Shown here one piece after another: positions 59,338-64,000 of a stretch of DNA of 64,000 nucleotides. The first letter of the stretch is position 1; every line of letters starts with the position of its first letter. Source of the stretch: Rhodospirillales bacterium 24-66-33 (GTDB lineage: Bacteria; Pseudomonadota; Alphaproteobacteria; Reyranellales; Reyranellaceae); NCBI GenBank assembly GCA_002281855.1, contig NCHQ01000028.1, positions 39,666-103,665 on the forward strand, written 5' to 3'. A model generated the notes under the pieces. It saw only the letters and a list, made by a program, of their open reading frames with translations, had not been told where the DNA came from and made no database searches. The position numbers and the translations under genes were made by a program.

Positions 59338-60405
59338 TCAGCCGCCCCGGCGGCAGAGCTGGTCGGCCTCGCGGTCGGCCTGGCGCATGAGGTCCATCAG
59401 CACGCCCTCGCGCAGGCCACGGTCGGCCACGCGCACGACCGGCGCCGCCCATTGCCGGCAGACCGCCTCGAGGATCGCCCCGCCGGCCAGCGCCAGGTCG
59501 GCGCGATCGTCGCCGATGCAGGGCAGATGGGTGAGCTGGTCGACCGACATCGTGGAAAGCTCTTCACAGATACGCAAAATTTCCTCTCGGCCGATCCGCG
59601 AACCGTCGACCAGGGTGCGGTTATAGCGCTTCAAGCCCTGATAGTGTGCGCTAACCGTCGTCACCGTGCCCGAGGCGCCGATCATCTGCACCTCCCCCCG
59701 CTCGATCGCCGCACCGATCTGGTGCAGGGCGCCGAAGGGCCGCAGGTCGCTGCGGATCCTCTCGACCATGTCGGCGTAGCAGGCCTGGCTCAGCGGCCGC
59801 CCGCGCGGCTGGCCGCGGGTGCAGGACTCGGTGAGCGTGACGACGCCCCAGGGCACCGAGGTCATGCCGAGCAACTCGGTCGTCGCACAGCCCGGGCGGC
59901 CCGGGCGCGGCCTCACCCTGATCCAGCTGACCTCGGTCGAGCCGCCGCCGATGTCGACCAGCAGGGCATAGGGTATCTCGGGATCCAGCAGATTCTCGCA
60001 GCTCGCCAGGGCGAGCCTCGCTTCCTCCGGAGGCTGGATCAGGTCGAAGCTGAGGCCGGTACGCGCCTTCACCATGCCGAGGAAGTCCTCGGCGTTGCCG
60101 GCGCGGCGACAGGCCTCGGTCGCAATGTGACGGGCGCGGGTCACGCGGTTGCGTTCGATCTTGGCCGCGCAGACGCCAAGCGCATGCAGCGTGCGTTCGA
60201 TGGCTTCACCGCACAGCGAACCGCTGAGCGCCACCCCCTCGCCCAGCCGTACGGGGCGAGAAAAAGCATCGATCACCTCAAAACCCTCGACCGATGCCTT
60301 CGCCACCAGGAGCCGGCAATTGTTGGTGCCGAGATCGATGGCAGCGAACGTGTGCGCAAATCGACCGCTGTGCCAGCCTCCCTTGGGCGTGGATTCCCCG
60401 GTCAT
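59338..60405 (-). CDS. ppx: Ppx/GppA-type phosphatase
   Basis: This 355-aa protein has the ASKHA fold: FAAIDLGTNNCRLLVAKAS (phosphate 1) and YALLVDIGGGSTEVSW (phosphate 2), with IGASGTVTTVSAHYQGL between. It hydrolyses polyphosphate or pppGpp; the two activities cannot be told apart by sequence here. First gene of the unit reading into rlmE. Confidence 0.9.
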   Translation of the reverse strand: MTGESTPKGGWHSGRFAHTFAAIDLGTNNCRLLVAKASVEGFEVIDAFSRPVRLGEGVALSGSLCGEAIERTLHALGVCAAKIERNRVTRARHIATEACRRAGNAEDFLGMVKARTGLSFDLIQPPEEARLALASCENLLDPEIPYALLVDIGGGSTEVSWIRVRPRPGRPGCATTELLGMTSVPWGVVTLTESCTRGQPRGRPLSQACYADMVERIRSDLRPFGALHQIGAAIERGEVQMIGASGTVTTVSAHYQGLKRYNRTLVDGSRIGREEILRICEELSTMSVDQLTHLPCIGDDRADLALAGGAILEAVCRQWAAPVVRVADRGLREGVLMDLMRQADREADQLCRRGG

Positions 60406-60521
60406 TCACAACTCTTTCCTTAGAGTAATGGTAACTGAGGAAACGGTCCACGGCGAGGCCCCGCTTGCCAATCCGGCCCGCCATCGCTAAATCGGGCGCC
60501 CGGCGACGCCGCTCGGCACGT

Positions 60522-60595
60522 TGGGGGATAGTTTAACGGTAGAACAACTGGCTCTGACCCAGTTAGTCTAGGTTCGAATCCTGGTCCCCCAGCCA
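60522..60595 (+). tRNA. tRNA-Gln (CTG)
   Basis: A full cloverleaf of 74 nt with encoded CCA. Acceptor TGGGGGA pairs with TCCCCCA, D-arm AGTTTAACGGTAGAAC, anticodon stem AACTGG/CCAGTT with loop CTCTGAC (anticodon CTG), T-arm CTAGG-TTCGAAT-CCTGG. Intact, on the chromosomal side of the ICE. No integrase scar adjoins it. Confidence 0.95.
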
Positions 60596-60842
60596 CTTCT
60601 GCGCCCGCGGAGCGCTTGTTGCCCGTTGTCTCGCGCTTTTGCCGGACCCTCGGCGGTCGGGACGCCATTGCACACGGACAGAAACCCTGTATCGCCCCCC
60701 TCAAGGAAGCACATCATCGTGATCGGCGCGGCCTCGGCCATTGCCGAGCATCGTTGCCGGCTGTTCGACAGGGTCGATGCCTGACGCCGTCCCCGCAAAT
60801 CGGATTGGGACCGGGTCTGCCTCCACAATATACTGACCCCGG

Positions 60843-61940
60843 ATGCACTCCTTCTCCCCGACGGTTTCGGTCGTCGTCCCGACCTTTAACGAATCGCAGA
60901 ACCTGCCACGGCTCGTGGACCTGCTTGACAGGACGATGACCGGCATTCCCTGGGAAGTCGTCTTCGTCGATGACGACAGCCCGGACGGGACCTGGAAAGT
61001 CGCCAAGCAACTCGCCCGGGACGATACGCGGGTGCGGTGTATCCGCCGGGTCGGCCGGCGCGGTCTGGCGGGTGCCTGCATCGAGGGCGCCCTTAGTTCC
61101 GCCGCCCCCTATGTCGCCGTGATGGACGCCGATCTGCAGCACGACGAAACGATTCTTCCCGCCATGGTGGCGAAGCTGCGCGACGACGAAGCCGAGATCG
61201 TGATCGGAAGCCGCTTCGTGCGCGACGGCAGCAGCGAGGACGGATTCTCCGCCCGGCGGGCCCTTGCCAGCCGCTTCGCGGCCCGCCTCGCCACCATCAT
61301 CATCGGCCGGCAGGTCTCCGATCCGATGAGCGGGTTCTTCGCGTTGAAGCGGGAGGTCTTCGAGGCGGTGGCGCCCCGCCTCGTCCCGTCGGGCTTCAAG
61401 ATCCTGCTCGATATCCTGGCCAGCACCCGCGGACAGGCACGCATCGCGGAGGTCGCCTATCGCTTCCGCTCCCGCCAGCAAGGGCGGTCCAAGTTCGACG
61501 CGCGCGCCATCCTCGACTTCCTCGGCCTCCTGCTGCACCGGATGACGGGCGGCACGGTCTCGGTCCGCTTCCTGTTCTTCATGATCGTGGGCACCACCGG
61601 CATTGCGATTCACCTTCTCGCCCTACGGGCCGGAATGCTGGCCGGATTCGGCTTCGACACGGCGCAGTCTCTGGCGACCGTCGCCGCCATGACGTCGAAC
61701 TTCCTCGTGAACAACCAGCTCACCTACAGCGACATGAAACTGCGGGGCATGGCCGCCCTGGCCGGCCTGCTCAAGTTCTACGTCGTCTGTGGCGTGGGGG
61801 CGCTGGCCAATATCGGCGTGGCGTCGTGGCTGTTCGTGTCGAACGATTGGTGGATTGCGGGAATCGCCGGTGTCATCGTCGGCGCCACCTTCAACTATAC
61901 GATGAGCTCAATCGTCGTCTGGCGGCAGCAGCAGAACTGA
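60843..61940 (+). CDS. GT2 glycosyltransferase fused to GtrA domain
   Basis: This 365-aa protein has a DPM1-type GT2 domain (VSVVVPTFNESQNLPRLVDL, FVDDDSPDGTW, MDADLQHDE, GSRFVRDGS) in residues 1-230 and a GtrA-type membrane domain with four spans (VRFLFFMIVGTTGIAIHLLA, FLVNNQLTYSDMKL and two more) to the end. It likely loads sugar onto undecaprenyl- or polyisoprenyl-phosphate and passes it over the membrane. The start ATG 60843 lies 247 nt after tRNA-Gln; that gap shows no feature. Confidence 0.9.
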   Translation: MHSFSPTVSVVVPTFNESQNLPRLVDLLDRTMTGIPWEVVFVDDDSPDGTWKVAKQLARDDTRVRCIRRVGRRGLAGACIEGALSSAAPYVAVMDADLQHDETILPAMVAKLRDDEAEIVIGSRFVRDGSSEDGFSARRALASRFAARLATIIIGRQVSDPMSGFFALKREVFEAVAPRLVPSGFKILLDILASTRGQARIAEVAYRFRSRQQGRSKFDARAILDFLGLLLHRMTGGTVSVRFLFFMIVGTTGIAIHLLALRAGMLAGFGFDTAQSLATVAAMTSNFLVNNQLTYSDMKLRGMAALAGLLKFYVVCGVGALANIGVASWLFVSNDWWIAGIAGVIVGATFNYTMSSIVVWRQQQN

Positions 61941-61973
61941 GGCGACACCTTCCGGCGCCGCCCCCTCGTCCTG

Positions 61974-63206
61974 TCAGCGCGCGTTCTCCTTCTCGAAGTC
62001 CGGGACCGCGGCCGATGCGGCTGCGAAGCGCGGCGACTTGGTGACCTTCAGGGCTTCGGCGCCGCCGTCGGTCTGCATGATCTTCGCCATGACCGCCTGT
62101 TGCGCGCGCTCGAAGACGCCGCGATTCGCGATCAGGAACTTCTGCGATTCGCGCAGTTTGGCCACGTAGCCGTTGATCTCCGGGACGACATAGCGTGCGA
62201 CCATGTCCCAGCTGCGGCGCGTGTTCTCGGGGTTGGCCCAATCGTGCACGAAGCCCACGACCGTGCCGAAGCCGCCGCTCTTGGCATAGACGTCCTTGAT
62301 GACCTTCACGAGGTCGTCGGGCGTGCCGATCGTGGCGGCGGAACCCGGCGTGAACGCCGTCTTGTCCACCGCATCGTCCGGATCGCTGAAGGGCGCCGCA
62401 CCGGGACGCTGCAGGGTGCCGACGATGTATTCGTTGTGCCACCGCATCAGGCCGTGACGGGCTTCCTCGCGGGCCTTCTCCCGCGTCTCCGCGACGTGCC
62501 AGCTCAGCAGCACGCGCCAGTTCCTGCGATCGACCGTCTGGCCGTGCTTCTTCGCGGCATCCTCCGCGAACTTCCACTGGGTCGGCAGGGCGAGCAGTCC
62601 CTCGTTCGACATCGAGCCGATGGAGATGATGCCGATACCGTGCTTGCCCGCCAGGGTCATGCCGGAGGGGCTGACCTGCGAGGCCACGACGAACGGCATG
62701 TCCTCCTGCAGCGGCAGGAGCTGCAGGGCGGCATCCTGCATCGTGTACCAGTCGGTCTTGTCCGTGACCCTCTCGCCCTTGAAGAGGCGACGGATGACGG
62801 AGATGGCATGGTCCTGGCGGTCGCGCTGGAGCATCGGGTCGATGCCGAGCGTGTGCGCGTCGGACGCCAGGGCGCCGGGCCCGGAGCCGAAGATCGCCCG
62901 GCCGCCGGTCATGTGGTCGAGCTGCACCATGCGCTGGGCGACGTTGTAGGGATGGTGGTAGGGCAGCGAGATCACGCCGGTCCCGAGCTTGATGCGCTTG
63001 CTGCGTTCGCCCGCCGCCGCGAGGAACATTTCGGGCGAGGCGATCATCTCCCAGCCGCTCGAATGATGCTCGCCGCACCAGAACTCGTCGTAGCCCAGCC
63101 CGTCGAGCTGCTCGACGAGGTCGAGATCGCGCCGGAACTGCAGCATCGGATTTTCGCCGATCGGATGGTGCGGGGCGAGGAAGGCGCCGAATTTGAGCCG
63201 CTGCAT
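61974..63206 (-). CDS. LLM-class flavin-dependent oxidoreductase
   Basis: This 410-aa luciferase-like enzyme starts at ATG 63206 (MQRLKFGAFLAPHHPIGENP); the upstream extension is less likely. It has YDEFWCGEHHSSGWEM, LGTGVISLPYHHPYNVAQRM and GRAIFGSGPGALASDAHTLG, a flavin-binding TIM-barrel pattern. It may act as an F420- or FMN-dependent monooxygenase; substrate and partner reductase are unknown. It shares no operon with neighbours. Confidence 0.87.
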   Translation of the reverse strand: MQRLKFGAFLAPHHPIGENPMLQFRRDLDLVEQLDGLGYDEFWCGEHHSSGWEMIASPEMFLAAAGERSKRIKLGTGVISLPYHHPYNVAQRMVQLDHMTGGRAIFGSGPGALASDAHTLGIDPMLQRDRQDHAISVIRRLFKGERVTDKTDWYTMQDAALQLLPLQEDMPFVVASQVSPSGMTLAGKHGIGIISIGSMSNEGLLALPTQWKFAEDAAKKHGQTVDRRNWRVLLSWHVAETREKAREEARHGLMRWHNEYIVGTLQRPGAAPFSDPDDAVDKTAFTPGSAATIGTPDDLVKVIKDVYAKSGGFGTVVGFVHDWANPENTRRSWDMVARYVVPEINGYVAKLRESQKFLIANRGVFERAQQAVMAKIMQTDGGAEALKVTKSPRFAAASAAVPDFEKENAR

Positions 63207-63479
63207 GATTTCAGTCCCCGGTGTCTGTTGGTGTCTCGATGTCGTCGGCATCATGCCGTGTTCGGGCTCCCGGCCGGAAGGCCCGCGAACGCCGGATTTC
63301 GTTGGGCGGACACGGCGCTCCCGAGGGCCGCCCGCCAGGCGGCGCTGGATAACGCCGAGCGATCAAGTCACCCGGCTCATCCTCGACCTATCGAGAATGG
63401 TCTATGCCGCGTGGTCGCCGACGCCCAGCGACATTCCAAGGGTCGAGCTCGCTTACGCCGAGCATTTCATAGCTGGCGA
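63207..63479. other. Gap between the LLM gene and IS remnants
   Basis: No supported gene. It includes the LLM upstream region and sequence that may be the outer part of the degraded IS3 element, but no clear terminal repeat is seen. Confidence 0.4.
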
Positions 63480-63905
63480 ACTGGAATCACCGTCCGTTGA
63501 CCGACTGATCGCTGACCAAGTCGAGCGACAAACGCTGGTTCAGTTCCTGCGGCACGACGATCGGCGCACGAGCACCCAAGGCCCGCCGTCACCCACGCCG
63601 CCGCTTCCCCGCCAGGCCCCATAGTCGTTCGCGCAGGGTACTACTACCGTTGGCCCGTCGCGACCCCCGGCATGGGCAGCAGCTCACGTCCACCCAGATC
63701 AGCCCGCAGGCCCGGTGCTGGCTCACCCCGTGGACCCCTCGCATGCGGTCTACAACCCGGCGCCTTACCGTAGGCCTCAAGGCTTTCCCTAAGGCGATAT
63801 CCTTTAAGGCATTGTCGAACATCGCCTGGGCCAGCAGCTTCTTCAGCTTGCAGTTCTCCTCTTCAAGGGACCGCAGTCGCTTTGCATCCGATACTTACAT
63901 ACTGA
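63480..63905 (-). pseudogene. Degraded IS3-family transposase
   Basis: Minus-strand fragments in order: VSDAKRLRSLEEENCKLKK and LLAQAMFDNALKDIALGK (end of OrfA), MRGVHGVSQHRACGLIWVD and TLRERLWGLAGKRRRG (start of OrfB), then, after a deletion, VPQELNQRLSLDLVSDQ (inner OrfB). The catalytic core is missing and frames do not join. Immediately upstream of VSDAKR a new IS end seems to begin. Confidence 0.75.
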
Positions 63906-64000
63906 CCTGCCCCTGGGTTTTCGAACCACGGATAACTTGAGAGAGTGGCCTCCGTATTGGAGGCAGAGATGCGGAAGTCGAGGTTCAAGGACGAGCAGAT
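63903..64000 (+). mobile_element. Left end of a second IS3-type element (cut by window edge)
   Basis: TGACCTGCCCC at 63903 resembles IS3-family terminal ends. About 66 nt further, ATG at 63969 opens a frame reading MRKSRFKDEQ, the standard start of IS3 OrfA transposases, with TTGGAGGCAGAG before it. The element runs off the window and appears to interrupt the older IS3 remnant on its left. Confidence 0.65.
63969..64000 (+). CDS. IS3-family OrfA N-terminus (partial)
   Basis: Only 10 complete codons are visible (MRKSRFKDEQ), matching the RKSRF-type opening of IS3 OrfA helix-turn-helix proteins. GGAGG lies before the ATG. The rest is outside the window. Confidence 0.6.
   Translation, partial: MRKSRFKDEQ

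Overview
The window is high-GC alphaproteobacterial DNA. It holds the integrase end of a large integrative and conjugative element (ICE), about 1 to 50.7 kb, and the chromosome it sits in, about 50.7 to 64 kb. The chromosomal order ppx-rlmE-(DUF1993)-guaB, rsmB-GNAT-guaA, tRNA-Gln and a dispersed REP-like palindrome suggest Hyphomicrobiales/Rhodospirillales-type Alphaproteobacteria. The exact genus cannot be fixed by eye. The ICE integrase lies against the 3' end of guaA, a known integration hotspot, so the other ICE end should be beyond the left edge.

ICE layout. (1) 0-1.6 kb: a truncated SMC/Rad50-like ATPase with a CPVC zinc-hook, preceded by an overlapping 75-aa partner. (2) 1.9-13.7 kb: a block read rightward with ardC-type antirestriction protein, a large ParB-like protein, small unknown genes, a DUF4326 protein, a 1447-aa methyltransferase/strawberry-notch helicase, a toprim protein and a DUF2493 protein. 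Three of these genes share the same hairpin leader. (3) 13.7-16.3 kb: flavin reductase, two small unknown proteins, a DUF736 protein, and two related inverted-repeat elements (at 12.56 and 15.80 kb). (4) 16.4-18.5 kb: an ICE control module resembling that of ICEMlSymR7A, with an XRE regulator, a QseM-like DUF2285 protein, an FseA-like activator split by a +1 frameshift, and an RdfS-like excisionase. (5) 18.5-24.7 kb: repA (with an apparent origin inside its coding sequence), parA, a small partition-like protein, DUF2840, the TraF peptidase, DUF736, lytic transglycosylase, a candidate oriT and the DUF3363-type relaxase. (6) 24.8-37.1 kb: traG/virD4, a CopG-like protein and the mating-pair operon trbBCDEJ-K-LFGI plus DUF2274.

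Cargo and integration end. A LysR gene converges on DUF2274. A TetR-controlled ABC/tripartite efflux operon of the YbhGFSR plus NodT-type outer-membrane-factor kind follows (38.3-45.8 kb), then a decayed ABC ATPase, two small membrane/secreted proteins and a patatin lipoprotein. tRNA-Leu-like half-gene fragments flank this cargo (38.07 and 48.6 kb). An AlpA-like protein and the tyrosine integrase close the element at guaA.

Chromosome. guaA, a GNAT acetyltransferase and rsmB are on the minus strand; two tandem SGNH-hydrolase-like genes are on the plus strand; guaB, DUF1993, rlmE and ppx are on the minus strand; then come tRNA-Gln(CTG), a GT2-GtrA glycosyltransferase and an LLM flavin oxidoreductase. 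The right edge holds a degraded IS3-type transposase that appears to be interrupted by a second IS3-type element running off the window.

Working together: the relaxase, coupling protein and Trb channel would move the element; the XRE/DUF2285/FseA/RdfS/Int set would control excision; RepA/ParA would maintain the excised circle; and the ardC-parB-helicase block, which by its orientation would enter a recipient early, looks like an establishment or anti-defence region. Start positions and families come from reading translations and motifs only; no database search was possible.
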